A stretch of 64,000 bases of DNA from Proteus terrae subsp. cibarius (GTDB taxonomy: Bacteria > Pseudomonadota > Gammaproteobacteria > Enterobacterales > Enterobacteriaceae): assembly GCF_011045835.1 (NCBI RefSeq), contig NZ_CP047349.1:1178001-1242000 (forward strand), given 5' to 3'. Shown in pieces: positions 35,277 to 45,506 of the stretch. The notes under the pieces are model-generated. The model had not been told where the DNA came from. It saw nothing but the letters and a program-made list of their open reading frames with translations, and searched no databases. The translations under genes were made by a program, and so were the position numbers. Positions within the stretch are counted from its first letter, which is position 1; each line of letters starts with the position of its first letter.

Positions 35277-36098
35277 ATGAAACGAATAACCATCGTAGGA
35301 TTAGGTTGGTTAGGTTTACCACTTGCCGTTGCGTTGCGTGATGCAGGCTATCAAGTTAAAGGGACTAAAACCACCGAAGATGGCGTAGAAGCAGCAAGAA
35401 TGAGTGGCGTTGACTGCTGTTTAGTGAATTTAACACCCGCAATTGAATGTGATAGAGATGATTTTGATTACTTAATGGAAACGGACGTCCTGATTATCAC
35501 GTTACCGCCAAGTGCAGCTGGTGGTGGTTATGATTATGTTGAAGCCATTCAAACGCTGGTAGATAGCGCAATGTCTCGACATGTTACGAGAGTCATTTAC
35601 ATTAGCTCTACTTCTGTATATGGCAATCAAACAGGTAACATCACGGAAGAAATGGATATTCGACCAGAAACACAATCAGCAAAAATGTTAGCGGAAGTTG
35701 AGAATTGGCTACATCGTTTACCGTTGACCACAGTTGATATTCTTCGATTAGCTGGATTAGTCGGGCCGGGGCGTCATGCAGGACGTTTTTTATCAGGTAA
35801 AAAACAGGTCAAAGGCGCTCATCAATGCGTTAATTTAGTCCACTTGGATGATGTGATTTTTGCTGTTGAACAACTTCTTGCACAGAATGAAGGTGGTCAT
35901 TTATATAATTTATGTGCCCCCATTCACCCTAAAAAGAAAGATTTCTATTCAAGAGTGTCAAATCAACTCGACCTTATTCCGCCAGAATTTGCTGACGAAG
36001 AGAAGCCTTTAATACGAGAAATTGATGGTCAGGAGATCTGTCGAGATCTTGGATTCCATTACCATTATCCAGATCCCGACAAAATGCCGATGAATTAA
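35277..36098 (+). CDS. yeeZ: YeeZ, NAD(P)-binding SDR-like protein
   Basis: The 273-residue protein has an N-terminal Rossmann motif (GLGWLGLPLAVAL), ISSTSVYG near 118-125 as in extended epimerase-type dehydrogenases, and LAGLVGPGRHAGRF. It matches E. coli YeeZ, which is also divergent from the his operon. The substrate is unknown. The classical YxxxK pair is not obvious, so catalysis is uncertain. A GGGGAG ribosome site precedes the start. Confidence 0.88.
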   Translation: MKRITIVGLGWLGLPLAVALRDAGYQVKGTKTTEDGVEAARMSGVDCCLVNLTPAIECDRDDFDYLMETDVLIITLPPSAAGGGYDYVEAIQTLVDSAMSRHVTRVIYISSTSVYGNQTGNITEEMDIRPETQSAKMLAEVENWLHRLPLTTVDILRLAGLVGPGRHAGRFLSGKKQVKGAHQCVNLVHLDDVIFAVEQLLAQNEGGHLYNLCAPIHPKKKDFYSRVSNQLDLIPPEFADEEKPLIREIDGQEICRDLGFHYHYPDPDKMPMN

Positions 36099-36099
36099 C

Positions 36100-36720
36100 T
36101 TAATTGACAGGTAGTAACACGATATCACGGAAAATAGGTCTTTCACTTAATTGTGCAAACCAACGCTCAATGTGAGGGAAGTGAGGTCTATCTTTGCAAA
36201 CTTCTAACCATGGATAGACCAATGGTGCGATCGCCATATCAGCAAGGGAGAATGCATCTCCTGCAAAGTAATCTGTTTTTGCAAGTTGGTCATCAGCAAT
36301 TTTAATTAATTTATTAAGCTTCTCTTTCAATGTGTTAACAATCTCAGGGTTTTGTTGCTCTTTAGGTGTACGAACAATCGTGATCATCATTTGTTGAATG
36401 GGAGCAAATAAGCTGCCATTTGACCAATCCATCCATTTTTCTACATTTGCTCGTTGTTTAGGATCAATGGGATAGAGTGTGTTATTTTCATATTTTGCAC
36501 ATAAATAACGAATAATGGTGTTAGACTCCCATAAAGCAAAGTCATCATCTTGTAAGGTTGGAATTGAAGCGTTGGGATTCATAGCTAAATAATTGGCTTC
36601 ATTGAGTCCACCAAAAGGGCCTCCAACATCGATTTGTTCATAAGGAACATTTAGTTCCTTTAAGCACCAAAGAACTTTTTTAACGTTAGATGAGTTTTTT
36701 CTACCCCAGACTTTTAACAT
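36100..36720 (-). CDS. Glutathione S-transferase, GstB-like
   Basis: The 206-residue protein has an N-terminal thioredoxin-like GST domain (LKVWGRKNSSNVKKVLWCLKEL, NPNASIPTLQDDDFALWES) and a C-terminal helical domain (FAGDAFSLADMAIAPLVYPWLE). The RKNSSNVKK motif with a Ser at the catalytic place resembles E. coli GstB. Family members conjugate glutathione to electrophiles; the substrate here is not known. GGAGACC precedes the ATG. It is tail to tail with yeeZ with no gap. Confidence 0.85.
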   Translation of the reverse strand: MLKVWGRKNSSNVKKVLWCLKELNVPYEQIDVGGPFGGLNEANYLAMNPNASIPTLQDDDFALWESNTIIRYLCAKYENNTLYPIDPKQRANVEKWMDWSNGSLFAPIQQMMITIVRTPKEQQNPEIVNTLKEKLNKLIKIADDQLAKTDYFAGDAFSLADMAIAPLVYPWLEVCKDRPHFPHIERWFAQLSERPIFRDIVLLPVN

Positions 36721-36877
36721 AAAGGTCTCCTAAACCACGATAAGTAATAAAATTTCCCTCTATAGGGCGCTAAATATGAATATAAGATAAATCTCTATAT
36801 ATCAATGTTGGCGTCTTATTCCAGAAAGCCATATAGTAGGAAAGCTTTAACAAATTGATATAAAAGGGTGATCGGTA

Positions 36878-38080
36878 ATGAAAAAAAATATTCCATCTGT
36901 TCTGGGTAAGGTTACCGCGGGAATGGGTTTACTGCTAATTATTTCTAGTCCTTCATTTGCGGTAAATAATCCGGTGCCTCCTCAAATAGAGGCAAAATCT
37001 TATGTATTAATGGATTACAACAGCGGAAAAATTCTGGCATCAGAAAAACCTGATGAGCGTTTAGATCCTGCCAGTCTTACAAAAATTATGAGTAGCTATG
37101 TTGTTGGACAAGCTATTAAAGAAGGCCGTATGTCACCTGACGATACGGTGATTGTAGGGCGTAATGCATGGGCAACAGGAAATCCGGTATTAAAGGGATC
37201 ATCATTGATGTTCTTAAAACCGGGTGATCAGGTCAAAGTAATTGATTTAAACCGGGGCATGGTTATTCAATCAGGTAATGATGCCAGCATTGCTTTAGCA
37301 GAACATGTTGCAGGTAGTCAGGAAACCTTTGTTGATTTAATGAATTCCTACGCTAACAATCTTGGTTTAAAAAATACACACTTTAAAACCGTTCATGGGT
37401 TAGATTCTGAAGGACAATATACCACTGCACAAGATATGGCATTACTTACAGTAGCTATGATCCGCGATGTACCTTCAGAGTATGAAATTCATAAAGAAAA
37501 AGAATTTACATTCAACAATATTCGTCAGCCAAATCGTAACCGTTTATTGTGGAATAAGAATATGAATGTCGATGGTGTGAAAACAGGTCACACTAATGGG
37601 GCAGGGTACAATCTTGTCTCTTCGGCAACGGAAGGTAATATGCGCTTAATTGCTGTTGTTTTAGGAACACCATCAGATAAAGTGCGTTTTGCTGAAAGTG
37701 AAAAATTATTAGGTTGGGGTTTCCGCTTTTTTGAAACGGTAACACCAGTAAAAGCAGATACACCACTGACTACACAAAAAGTATGGTACGGCGATAAAGG
37801 CGAAGTTTCGTTAGGTGTTGCTAATGATGCTTCAATCACTATTCCTAAAGGTGAATTGAAAAATCTAAAAGCCTCTTTTACTCTAACGGATCCAGTACTA
37901 GAAGCACCATTAACGCAAAATCAGGTTGTAGGTACGGTTAACTTTTTATTAAATGACGAGATCATTGAACAGCGCCCATTAGTGGTAAAAGAAACTGTTA
38001 AAGAAGGTGGTTTCTTTAGTCGTATTTGGGATTTTGTTGTTAAAACAGTATCTGGTTGGTTTAATGCTATTTTTGGTTAA
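36878..38080 (+). CDS. dacC: D-alanyl-D-alanine carboxypeptidase (PBP6-like)
   Basis: This low-molecular-weight penicillin-binding protein trims pentapeptide side chains in peptidoglycan. The 400 residues include a signal peptide with probable cleavage after SFA (residue 28). The active-site motifs are SLTK at 66-69, SGN at 132-134 and KTG at 235-237. A C-terminal amphipathic helix ([20 protein letters not shown]) would anchor it to the inner membrane face. Length and the helix fit DacC better than DacD, but dacA-type naming is possible. Confidence 0.92.
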   Translation: MKKNIPSVLGKVTAGMGLLLIISSPSFAVNNPVPPQIEAKSYVLMDYNSGKILASEKPDERLDPASLTKIMSSYVVGQAIKEGRMSPDDTVIVGRNAWATGNPVLKGSSLMFLKPGDQVKVIDLNRGMVIQSGNDASIALAEHVAGSQETFVDLMNSYANNLGLKNTHFKTVHGLDSEGQYTTAQDMALLTVAMIRDVPSEYEIHKEKEFTFNNIRQPNRNRLLWNKNMNVDGVKTGHTNGAGYNLVSSATEGNMRLIAVVLGTPSDKVRFAESEKLLGWGFRFFETVTPVKADTPLTTQKVWYGDKGEVSLGVANDASITIPKGELKNLKASFTLTDPVLEAPLTQNQVVGTVNFLLNDEIIEQRPLVVKETVKEGGFFSRIWDFVVKTVSGWFNAIFG

Positions 38081-38155
38081 TTCCCCAATAATAGCTTTAA
38101 CAAAGCGTTACTGAGTTTCTCACCCAAAAAGAAAGACTAGTTGTTATTTTTATAG

Positions 38156-38192
38156 AAAAATCCGTAATTATTTAATGATTACGGATTTTTTA
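38156..38192. terminator. Bidirectional terminator between dacC and fhs
   Basis: AAAAATCCGTAAT (38156-38168) pairs perfectly with ATTACGGATTTTT (38178-38190), with T runs on both strands between convergent genes. Confidence 0.85.
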
Positions 38193-38229
38193 TATTCAAT
38201 AAAATAAGGGAATATCTCTAGTCTAGAAC

Positions 38230-39900
38230 TTAAATAAGCCCATCGATTTTACCTTGATTATCAACATTCACAGTGATAGCAGCAGGGGTTTTCGGTAATC
38301 CAGGCATTGTTGTGATAGAACCTGTTAAAGCGACAACAAAACCAGCACCAGCAGAAACATATACTTCACGAACGTTGATTGTAAAATCAGTCGGGCGACC
38401 CAATAAGGCGGGGTTATCTGAAAGTGAATATTGAGTTTTTGCCATACAAACAGGAAAATGAGAAAAGCCCATACTTTCTATTTTATCCAACATTTTGCGA
38501 GCATGTTGGCTATAAGTCACACCATTTGCACCATAAATTTCTTTTGCAACGGTATTGATTTTTTTACTCAGAGGTACGTTATTAGGGTAGATTAATTGAA
38601 ATTGGCTATGCTCATTTTCAAGAGTATCAATAACTTGGTTAGCTAATTCAATGCCACCTTCGCCTCCCTTTTCCCACACTTTGGTAATTGCGAATCGACA
38701 ACCTCTATCTTGGCAAAATTGTTCGATAAACTGATGCTCTGCAATACTATCAGTGACATAAGCATTAAGAGAGACAATCACCGGTAAGCCATATTTTTTA
38801 AGGTTTTCAATGTGCTTTTCAAGATTCACAATCCCTTTTTCAAGGGCAACTAAATCTTCATTATTCCATTCACCTTTACTTAAACCACCGTTATATTTTA
38901 GCGCTTTAGTGGTTACAACAATGACGGCACAATCAGGGCGTAATCCACTGATCCGACATTTTATATCAAAGAATTTTTCAGCACCTAAGTCGGCACCAAA
39001 ACCGGCTTCTGTTACGGTAATATCTGCAAGTTGAAGTGCCAATTTTGTTGCTCTTACGCTATTGCATCCATGTGCAATATTAGCGAAGGGGCCTCCATGA
39101 ATAATGGCTGGCGTATTTTCGAGTGTTTGTACTAAATTAGGATTAATTGCATCTTTTAATAAACTTGCCATTGCTCCGACAGCTTGCAAATCGTTTGCTG
39201 TAATAGGATCACCATTATAAGAATAGGCAACAATAATACGAGAAAGCCTCTGTTTTAAATCGCCAATATCTTCTGCTAAACAGAGGATAGACATAATTTC
39301 AGAAGCAACAGTAATAACAAAATTATCTTCTCTTGTGATACCGTCTTTTTCGCCACCTAATCCCACAACAATATTACGTAAAGCGCGATCGTTCATATCC
39401 ATACAACGTTTAAACACGATTTTTTTAGGATCGATATTTAAAGGATTTCCCTGATAAATTGAATTATCAAGCATGGCTGCAAGTAAGTTATTGGCAGAGG
39501 TTATAGCATGAAAATCGCCAGTAAAGTGAAGATTGAGATCTTCCATTGGAACGACTTGCGAATAACCACCTCCCGTTGCCCCGCCTTTAATGCCAAAGCA
39601 AGGACCTAAAGAGGGCTCACGTAGCGCAATAATGGCATTCTTTCCAAGATGGTTAAGTGCTTGTCCTAGTCCCACAGTGACCGTTGTTTTACCTTCACCA
39701 GCAGGCGTTGGGTTAATGGCTGTAACTAAAACTAACTTTCCGGTTTTTTTTGTCGCAACTTTTGACCAAATACTGTGGCTAAATTTAGCTTTGTATTTGC
39801 CATAAAACTCGATATCGTCTTGATTAATATTTAAATTTTTAGCAATGTCCTGAATAGGTAAGAGGTGTGCTTCTTGGGAGATTTGAATATCTGATTTCAT
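38230..39900 (-). CDS. fhs: Formate-tetrahydrofolate ligase
   Basis: Fhs uses ATP to join formate to tetrahydrofolate, giving 10-formyl-THF for purine synthesis and other one-carbon uses. The 556-residue protein has the P-loop-like [10 protein letters not shown] at 64-73, [31 protein letters not shown] sequence after [11 protein letters not shown], and [14 protein letters not shown]. coli lacks this gene. Its neighbour sdaB produces pyruvate from serine, and pyruvate fermentation yields formate, so a link to anaerobic formate use is plausible. It is a single-gene unit. Confidence 0.96.
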   Translation of the reverse strand: MKSDIQISQEAHLLPIQDIAKNLNINQDDIEFYGKYKAKFSHSIWSKVATKKTGKLVLVTAINPTPAGEGKTTVTVGLGQALNHLGKNAIIALREPSLGPCFGIKGGATGGGYSQVVPMEDLNLHFTGDFHAITSANNLLAAMLDNSIYQGNPLNIDPKKIVFKRCMDMNDRALRNIVVGLGGEKDGITREDNFVITVASEIMSILCLAEDIGDLKQRLSRIIVAYSYNGDPITANDLQAVGAMASLLKDAINPNLVQTLENTPAIIHGGPFANIAHGCNSVRATKLALQLADITVTEAGFGADLGAEKFFDIKCRISGLRPDCAVIVVTTKALKYNGGLSKGEWNNEDLVALEKGIVNLEKHIENLKKYGLPVIVSLNAYVTDSIAEHQFIEQFCQDRGCRFAITKVWEKGGEGGIELANQVIDTLENEHSQFQLIYPNNVPLSKKINTVAKEIYGANGVTYSQHARKMLDKIESMGFSHFPVCMAKTQYSLSDNPALLGRPTDFTINVREVYVSAGAGFVVALTGSITTMPGLPKTPAAITVNVDNQGKIDGLI

Positions 39901-40259
39901 TTTAGTTCTCGTTTATCCCGCTTATTGATGTCTCTAGTGATCTTTACTTATCAACTTTAGACAATAATCTAAATATCACCAATAGATTGATTAATTTGTA
40001 GTTATTTACTTTAGATAACGCGTTCATTGTCACGCCATTTAAATAATATTTATTGTTAGCTCCTACTTTTACTTTAAATTATCACTATTGAGTGGTGCTT
40101 TGCGTTTTTGAAAAAACGTATTTTAACTAAGGATGACAATTTAATCTCATACAAAAAAGATGATATAAAAAAAAGTATTGAGATTGATATTAATAAACAA
40201 AAAAGGCACTGATATCAGCGCCTTATATATTATAAATATCTGTATTGAGACTCTCAGGT
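39901..40259. other. fhs upstream region
   Basis: 359 AT-rich bases. The sdaB terminator is at 40199-40224. I see no named regulatory site; a lysine-rich 34-codon frame starting with TTG in this region was rejected. Confidence 0.5.
40199..40224 (-). terminator. sdaB terminator
   Basis: On the minus strand AAGGCGCTGA pairs with TCAGTGCCTT (one G-T pair), followed by T residues. Confidence 0.75.
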
Positions 40260-41624
40260 TTAGTCACAAGAAATTTTAATGGCTAATCCACCTTGAGACG
40301 TTTCACGATATTTAGCGTTAATGTCTTTGCCTGTTTCGTACATTGTTTCGATAACTTTATCTAAACAAATACGAGGATCACTGACACGACGTAAAGCCAT
40401 ACGAGATGAGTTTACGGCTTGTACGGCCGCGATAGCATTACGTTCAATGCAAGGAACTTGTACTTGTCCTGCCACTGGGTCGCAGGTAAGTCCTAAGTTA
40501 TGCTCCATCGCAATTTCTGCTGCGATACAAACTTGTTCTGGACTACCGCCTAAAAGTTCAGTTAATGCGCCTGCTGCCATTGAGCAAGCAACACCAACTT
40601 CGCCTTGGCAACCCACTTCCGCACCTGAGATAGATGCATTCATTTTGTAAAGTGAACCAATAACACCAGCAACTAAGAAAAAGCGGGTGTAAGAGTTTTC
40701 ATTCACAGGGCGAATAAATTTATCATAGTAAGATAAGACTGCTGGAATAATGCCACAAGCACCGTTTGTTGGTGCTGTTACAACACGTCCTCCCGCCGCA
40801 TTTTCTTCATTCACGGCAAGGGCAAACATGTTAATCCAATCAACAACTGTCATTGGATCGGTTGTGGTTTTATCTTCGGTTACTAACATACGGCGTAATG
40901 CAGAAGCACGGCGAGGTACGCGTAAAGGCCCTGGTAATAAGCCTTCGGTATTTACACCGCGCTCAATTCCAGATTTCATCACTTCCCAAACAGCTGCGAA
41001 ATGAGCCGAAATCTCTTCTTTACTGCGTAATGCTAATTCGTTTTGCATCACTAATGCAGATAAAGAAAGCCCAGTTTCTTTGCAATGACGACGTAAATCA
41101 GCCGCATATTGATAAGGATAAGGAACTTGAACCGAATTTTCTTCAGGTTGACCAAAATGCTCTTCATCAACAATAAAACCGCCACCAATTGAATAGTAGG
41201 TTTTCTTCAATAAAACCTGTTCACCGTTATACGCGGTGATGGTCATGCCATTTTCATGGAGGGGTAGGTTGGTTGTATGGAAGTTCATACCGCCCTCAAC
41301 CGGAAAATCGACTTCTTTAATGCCATTTGCCAGCATTAAACGACCAGTTGTTTCTACTTGTTTAATAAATGGGGCGATAGAATCAATATCGACAGTATCA
41401 GGTAAATTTCCTGCGAGTCCCATAATAATAGCAATATCAGTTGCGTGACCTTTACCTGTTAAAGATAAAGAGCCATAAACATCAACGATAACGCGGGAAA
41501 CAGAAGAGAGGAGATTTTTTTCAGCAAGTAAATCAACGAATTCCTTACCTGCTTTCATTGGGCCTACAGTGTGTGAGCTTGAAGGACCGATACCAATTTT
41601 AAAAATATCAAAGACGCTAACCAT
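40260..41624 (-). CDS. sdaB: L-serine dehydratase
   Basis: SdaB deaminates L-serine to pyruvate and ammonia with a [4Fe-4S] cluster. The 454-residue protein has the N-terminal beta domain (FKIGIGPSSSHTVGPMKAGKEF) and the C-terminal alpha domain with candidate cluster cysteines in EVGCQGEVGVACSMAAG, LTCDPVAGQVQVPC. The opening SVFDIFKIGIGP and the adjacent sdaC favour SdaB over the near-identical SdaA. GGGAGG precedes the ATG. It is co-directional with sdaC, 124 bases downstream of it, with a hairpin in the gap. Confidence 0.95.
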   Translation of the reverse strand: MVSVFDIFKIGIGPSSSHTVGPMKAGKEFVDLLAEKNLLSSVSRVIVDVYGSLSLTGKGHATDIAIIMGLAGNLPDTVDIDSIAPFIKQVETTGRLMLANGIKEVDFPVEGGMNFHTTNLPLHENGMTITAYNGEQVLLKKTYYSIGGGFIVDEEHFGQPEENSVQVPYPYQYAADLRRHCKETGLSLSALVMQNELALRSKEEISAHFAAVWEVMKSGIERGVNTEGLLPGPLRVPRRASALRRMLVTEDKTTTDPMTVVDWINMFALAVNEENAAGGRVVTAPTNGACGIIPAVLSYYDKFIRPVNENSYTRFFLVAGVIGSLYKMNASISGAEVGCQGEVGVACSMAAGALTELLGGSPEQVCIAAEIAMEHNLGLTCDPVAGQVQVPCIERNAIAAVQAVNSSRMALRRVSDPRICLDKVIETMYETGKDINAKYRETSQGGLAIKISCD

Positions 41625-41707
41625 AATATTCGCCTCCCTAATTAATTTAAAGGCGCAACTGTGTGATTATTAGAGTGTTAAGTGTCAGTTTTGAAATCTA
41701 AAGCTGT

Positions 41708-41738
41708 GATGGCTACTTCCTTTCGGAAAGTAGCCATC
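41708..41738 (-). repeat. sdaC-sdaB intercistronic hairpin
   Basis: GATGGCTACTT (41708-41718) pairs perfectly with AAGTAGCCATC (41728-41738). No T run follows on the minus strand, so it probably shields the sdaC 3' end or tunes sdaB expression rather than ending transcription. Confidence 0.65.
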
Positions 41739-41748
41739 AGATGCCTTA

Positions 41749-43065
41749 TTAGCCCATGAAAGAGTTAATTAAGCTATAGAAAACTGCTGAGATTGCGATA
41801 AGCCCCATGATTACAACGAATACGTTGCTAATATGGCCTGCATATTTTTTCATCGCTGGTACTTTACGGATTGCATACATAGGCATCAGGAACAGTAACA
41901 TTGCAATGATTGGGCCACCTAAAGTTTCAATCATACCTAAAATGCTTGGATTTAATGTTGCAACAATCCAAGTTGTAACCAGCATAAACAGTGCAGTGAT
42001 TTTGTTTAAACGATCTTTCTCGATTGTTTTACCTTTTTCACGCAGTGATTTGATGATTAAACCGTTGAAACCTTCACGAGCACCTAAGTAGTGGCCTAAG
42101 AAAGATTTAGTAATCGCAACGAAAGCAATAAATGGAGCAATATAAGCGATAACTGGTGCTTCAAAATGGTTAGCAAGGTAAGACAGGATACTGATGTTTT
42201 GTGCTTTAGCTTCTGCTAAGTTTTCTGGTGTTAAGCTAAATACACAGCTAAACACGAAGAACATTACAGTGATAACCATCATGATGTGCGCATAAGCTAA
42301 AATGCGTGAACATTTTTTCTCAGCATTTTCGCCGTATTCTTCACGTTTCGCCACAGCAAACGCAGAGATGATTGGAGAGTGGTTAAAAGAGAACACCATT
42401 ACAGGGATAGCTAACCATAAGGTTACTAATAGTCCTTGACCCATACCTGATGTTGTTGCGTGATCAAAAGAGAGAGTCTCAAGAACCGCACCATTCCACT
42501 CAGGGATCAGATACAGTGCTAAGATCATTAGAACTGCAACAAATGGGAATACTAATACGCTCATTGCTTTAACGATAGCTTGTTCACCAAAGCGAATAAT
42601 CGACATGATACCAACAATAAGTACCAGTGATAAAATTGCGCGAGGTGGTGCAGCCATGTGCATTTGGTTCACAATAAAGCTTTCTACTGTATTGGTGATA
42701 GCAACACTATAAACCAATAGAATAGGATAAATTGCGAAGAAATAGAGCAGAGTGATTAATTTACCTGCTGTTTTACCAAAGTGTTCTTCAACAACTTCAG
42801 TGATATCTTCACCTGGATTTTTACCTGATAACACAAAGCGGCACATACCACGGTGTGCAAAGAAGGTCATTGGGAATGCAAGTACTAACATGATCAACAG
42901 AGGAATTAAACCACCAATCCCTGCGTTGATAGGTAAAAATAGAACACCAGCACCGATAGCCGTACCGTATAAACCTAACATCCATACTGTATCTGACTTA
43001 CGCCATGCTTTGTAATCACCTTGGGTGTTACCCGACGCGATAGAACCAACTTTGGTTGTATCCAT
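41749..43065 (-). CDS. sdaC: Serine transporter SdaC
   Basis: SdaC is a proton-coupled serine permease of the HAAAP family. The 438-residue protein has about eleven membrane segments and aligns with E. coli SdaC throughout ([82 protein letters not shown]). CGGAGAG precedes the ATG. It supplies substrate to SdaB in the same operon. Confidence 0.96.
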   Translation of the reverse strand: MDTTKVGSIASGNTQGDYKAWRKSDTVWMLGLYGTAIGAGVLFLPINAGIGGLIPLLIMLVLAFPMTFFAHRGMCRFVLSGKNPGEDITEVVEEHFGKTAGKLITLLYFFAIYPILLVYSVAITNTVESFIVNQMHMAAPPRAILSLVLIVGIMSIIRFGEQAIVKAMSVLVFPFVAVLMILALYLIPEWNGAVLETLSFDHATTSGMGQGLLVTLWLAIPVMVFSFNHSPIISAFAVAKREEYGENAEKKCSRILAYAHIMMVITVMFFVFSCVFSLTPENLAEAKAQNISILSYLANHFEAPVIAYIAPFIAFVAITKSFLGHYLGAREGFNGLIIKSLREKGKTIEKDRLNKITALFMLVTTWIVATLNPSILGMIETLGGPIIAMLLFLMPMYAIRKVPAMKKYAGHISNVFVVIMGLIAISAVFYSLINSFMG

Positions 43066-43977
43066 AATACTCTCCGAAATAACGCGGTAAAAAAAATAAT
43101 GAATAAAAAATAAGAGCGCGATTGTATTTCTTTTTAGAAAAAATCACGGCATAAATTTAATTATGAATAAATGAGTGCATTGAGTACCTGGTGTTATCTC
43201 AATATCTTCAATTATCACAGATAAAAATCTTTAAATTTCAAAAGAATTAAGCTCTTTCAAAATTTGAAAAAATATTCAATAAGTTTATATCCAGACTTAA
43301 GAGGTGCAGAATATAGTGTTTTTCAGGATAAACTACCGTGATCACCATCTCAAATGCTAAATATAACTGAAAAACCTGAAAATGTAACATTTTTTATATT
43401 TTGTGTTTTAGAGGGGGGTTTTTAAAACATTTTGAAATAATTTTCCAATTTTAAAGTAAGTATAAAATAAAGCTAAATACTTAAATATTCATATGTTAAT
43501 GATTATTTTTAGGTGTTTTTATTATTTGGGAAATAAATGATTAAAATCAATTAGGTTATTTTTATTTACAATTAAAACATTACGTTAACCATTTATCTTA
43601 TTGAAATATAACAATAAATAATTTTCTTTAATTAATGTTTAAAAGTAGACAAAAGAATATAGAAACGATGTGATATGATTATTTATTAATGAATTTCTTT
43701 TATTTTATGAAATGAATATAACTATATTTCGTTTATAAGTAGAATATTGTTTATAAATACGACAGCGAATTTGTTAATAAATGAGTTTGGTAGGTTGTTA
43801 TATAACGAATATAAAAGTTTTATTTTGATTAAAATAACAACAAATTTGTTTTTTAGACAAATAATATAATAATAGAGAATATTTTTATTTATATATTAAT
43901 ATATTGAAAGGCGGTATTACTTAAGCTGAATATAAAAAAGACCACAATAAATGTGGTCTTTTTCAGTATTAGAAAGG
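43066..43977. other. 912-bp AT-rich gene-free region upstream of sdaC
   Basis: This is the longest gene-free stretch in the window. It is very AT-rich, with many short A and T runs. Only the ybjG terminator at its right end (43934-43964) is clear. A GTGATCAC palindrome occurs at 43338-43345 and a lone TGTGA half-site near 43672. I see no gene, tRNA or repeat array. Confidence 0.6.
43934..43964 (-). terminator. ybjG terminator
   Basis: AAAAAGACCACA pairs with TGTGGTCTTTTT around a 5-base loop; the minus strand continues into T residues. Confidence 0.88.
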
Positions 43978-44601
43978 TTAGGCCTTTGTCCAACCTTTAC
44001 GAATAGGATAGGCAAAACAGAGCTGATAGAGCCTTTGTACCCATTTTTGGAGTATATCGCCACCTTTAGACCAGAAGATCTGGCAAAGGCCACAAGAAAG
44101 TAGAGCAACGATAAAAGCACCAATCATATCGATTGGCCAATGCACGCCAAGATAGATACGCGCCCAAGCAATAGCAATACCTAAACCGAGCATAATATAT
44201 CCAATACGTTTGCTGTTATGCCAAAAGAGATAAGCTAAAGCAATGGTGAAAACAAATGTACCATGGTTACTTGGGAATGATGGTGTCGCATCGTGGGCAA
44301 GAAAATTGTAACCAATGTTGGCGGCAAAAGGACGTTCATGAGGAGCAATAGCACCAATCATCCAAGAGATAGAAAGTGCGATCCCTAAAGAGACAGCTGC
44401 TTTGCATGCTAATGTTCTTTGTTGACTAAGATGGCTTTCACTACCCCATAACCAATAGAACACTAAAGATAACGGAAAAAGATAGACAAGGTACTTAGCA
44501 ATAACTATCGCCGTACCGATTTCTAAAGGAGATGCCGCAGGTGTTGCATTCATCATTGAAAATACGGCTAAATTGAATTGTTCCAGCAAAGTAGGCTCCA
44601 T
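43978..44601 (-). CDS. ybjG: Undecaprenyl-diphosphatase YbjG (PAP2 family)
   Basis: This membrane phosphatase of the PAP2 superfamily recycles undecaprenyl diphosphate for cell-wall synthesis. The 207-residue protein has about six membrane segments and the PAP2 motifs HERPF near 104, PSFPSNHGTFVF near 121-132 and RIYLGVHWPIDM near 163-174. It aligns with E. coli YbjG to the last residues (CFAYPIRKGW). Overexpression of this family gives bacitracin resistance in E. coli. It is divergent from yjbQ. Confidence 0.92.
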   Translation of the reverse strand: MEPTLLEQFNLAVFSMMNATPAASPLEIGTAIVIAKYLVYLFPLSLVFYWLWGSESHLSQQRTLACKAAVSLGIALSISWMIGAIAPHERPFAANIGYNFLAHDATPSFPSNHGTFVFTIALAYLFWHNSKRIGYIMLGLGIAIAWARIYLGVHWPIDMIGAFIVALLSCGLCQIFWSKGGDILQKWVQRLYQLCFAYPIRKGWTKA

Positions 44602-44828
44602 ACATGTCGTACTGATAAGCGATGTTTATGATACATAATACGCAAGTTTTTAAGGGTAAATGAGGGAGTAATAGGGGTAAAGTGTTTTTTTCTTATTTAA
44701 TTGTGCTTTTTTTAAAAGATTTGTCAGTTTTATATCAAACCGAGCTAAAGCACTCTTAAAAAGAGTATTGCGCTTATATTATTGCTCTCACATCATTCTT
44801 TTTCTTATCTTCAACGAGGTATAACTTT

Positions 44829-45254
44829 ATGTGGTTCCAGAAAAATATTGTCCTTAATTCAAGGCCAAGAGGATTTCACTTAATTACACAAGCATTGATT
44901 CAAGAATTACCAGAGCTAAGACAATATAAAATCGGAATTGCTCATTTTTTTATTCAACATACATCGGCTTCATTAACGATTAATGAAAATGCGGATCCAA
45001 CAGTGCGAAGTGACTTTGAAAGCTTCTTTAATCAAAGCGTAAAAGAGGATGAAGATTACTATCTTCACAGCTATGAAGGCAGTGATGATATGCCAGCGCA
45101 TATTAAAAGTAGTTTACTTGGACAAAGTGTTACGGTTCCTATTAGTCAAGGTGAGTTGAATTTAGGAACTTGGCAGGGGATTTATCTTGGTGAACATCGA
45201 AATCATGGCGGTAGTCGTCGTATTATCGTAACCTTGCAAGGTGAGTGTTACTAA
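44829..45254 (+). CDS. yjbQ: YjbQ (UPF0047) family protein
   Basis: The 141-residue protein matches the YjbQ/UPF0047 family, with HTSASLTINENADPTVRSDFE near 47-67, GSDDMPAHIKSSLLGQSVTVPI near 85-106 and HRNHGGSRRIIVTLQG at the end. Members show weak thiamine-phosphate synthase activity in E. coli; the true role is unclear. An AACGAGGT ribosome site precedes the ATG. It runs convergent to the RybB sRNA gene. Confidence 0.88.
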   Translation: MWFQKNIVLNSRPRGFHLITQALIQELPELRQYKIGIAHFFIQHTSASLTINENADPTVRSDFESFFNQSVKEDEDYYLHSYEGSDDMPAHIKSSLLGQSVTVPISQGELNLGTWQGIYLGEHRNHGGSRRIIVTLQGECY

Positions 45255-45265
45255 ATTTCAGGCAA

Positions 45266-45349
45266 TAAAAAACCCGACAGCTATTTCACCAAAAGGGTTG
45301 AAACTATCGGGCTCCTCAATATTTGGGGACATCAAAGAAAAGCAGTGGC
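45266..45349 (-). ncRNA. rybB: RybB small RNA
   Basis: On the minus strand the transcript begins GCCACTGCTTTTCTTTGATG, the same 5' seed as E. coli RybB, continues with GTCCCCA and GAGGAGCCC close to the E. coli sequence, and ends in a hairpin (CCCGATAG...CTGTCGGG) with a six-T tail. The predicted length is about 84 bases. RybB is an Hfq-dependent RNA made under sigma-E stress that represses outer-membrane porin mRNAs through its 5' seed. It sits between yjbQ and grxA; in E. coli it also lies in this chromosomal area. Confidence 0.93.
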
Positions 45350-45355
45350 ACTAAT

Positions 45356-45383
45356 TCAGACTCCGAGTTAGAAAGAAAGTTCG
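45356..45383 (-). promoter_or_regulatory. Sigma-E promoter of rybB
   Basis: On the minus strand GAACTT (45377-45382) and GTCTGA (45356-45361) are separated by 15 bp and lie just before the predicted 5' end at 45349. This matches the sigma-E pattern GGAACTT-N15/16-GTCTGA. Confidence 0.8.
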
Positions 45384-45450
45384 CAGACTAATGAAAAAAA
45401 ATAGAATTTTTTTTAGAAAAGAGGAAAAATAAAGAAAAAATAGGGAGTTA

Positions 45451-45502
45451 AAAAAAGAGAAAGCGCTAAAACATATTGATAAATAAGTTGTTTTAGCGCT
45501 TT
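45451..45502 (-). terminator. grxA terminator
   Basis: AAAGCGCTAAAACA (45460-45473) pairs perfectly with TGTTTTAGCGCTTT (45489-45502); a T-rich run follows on the minus strand. Confidence 0.9.
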
Positions 45503-45506
45503 TGAA

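Noticed and set aside
40108..40212. Lysine-rich 34-codon frame upstream of fhs starting with TTG
   Set aside because: A-rich DNA gives Lys, Ile and Asn codons by chance; it has no clear ribosome site and runs into the sdaB terminator.
43338..43345. GTGATCAC as a CRP site for sdaC
   Set aside because: A CRP site needs six bases between TGTGA and TCACA; here the half-sites touch.
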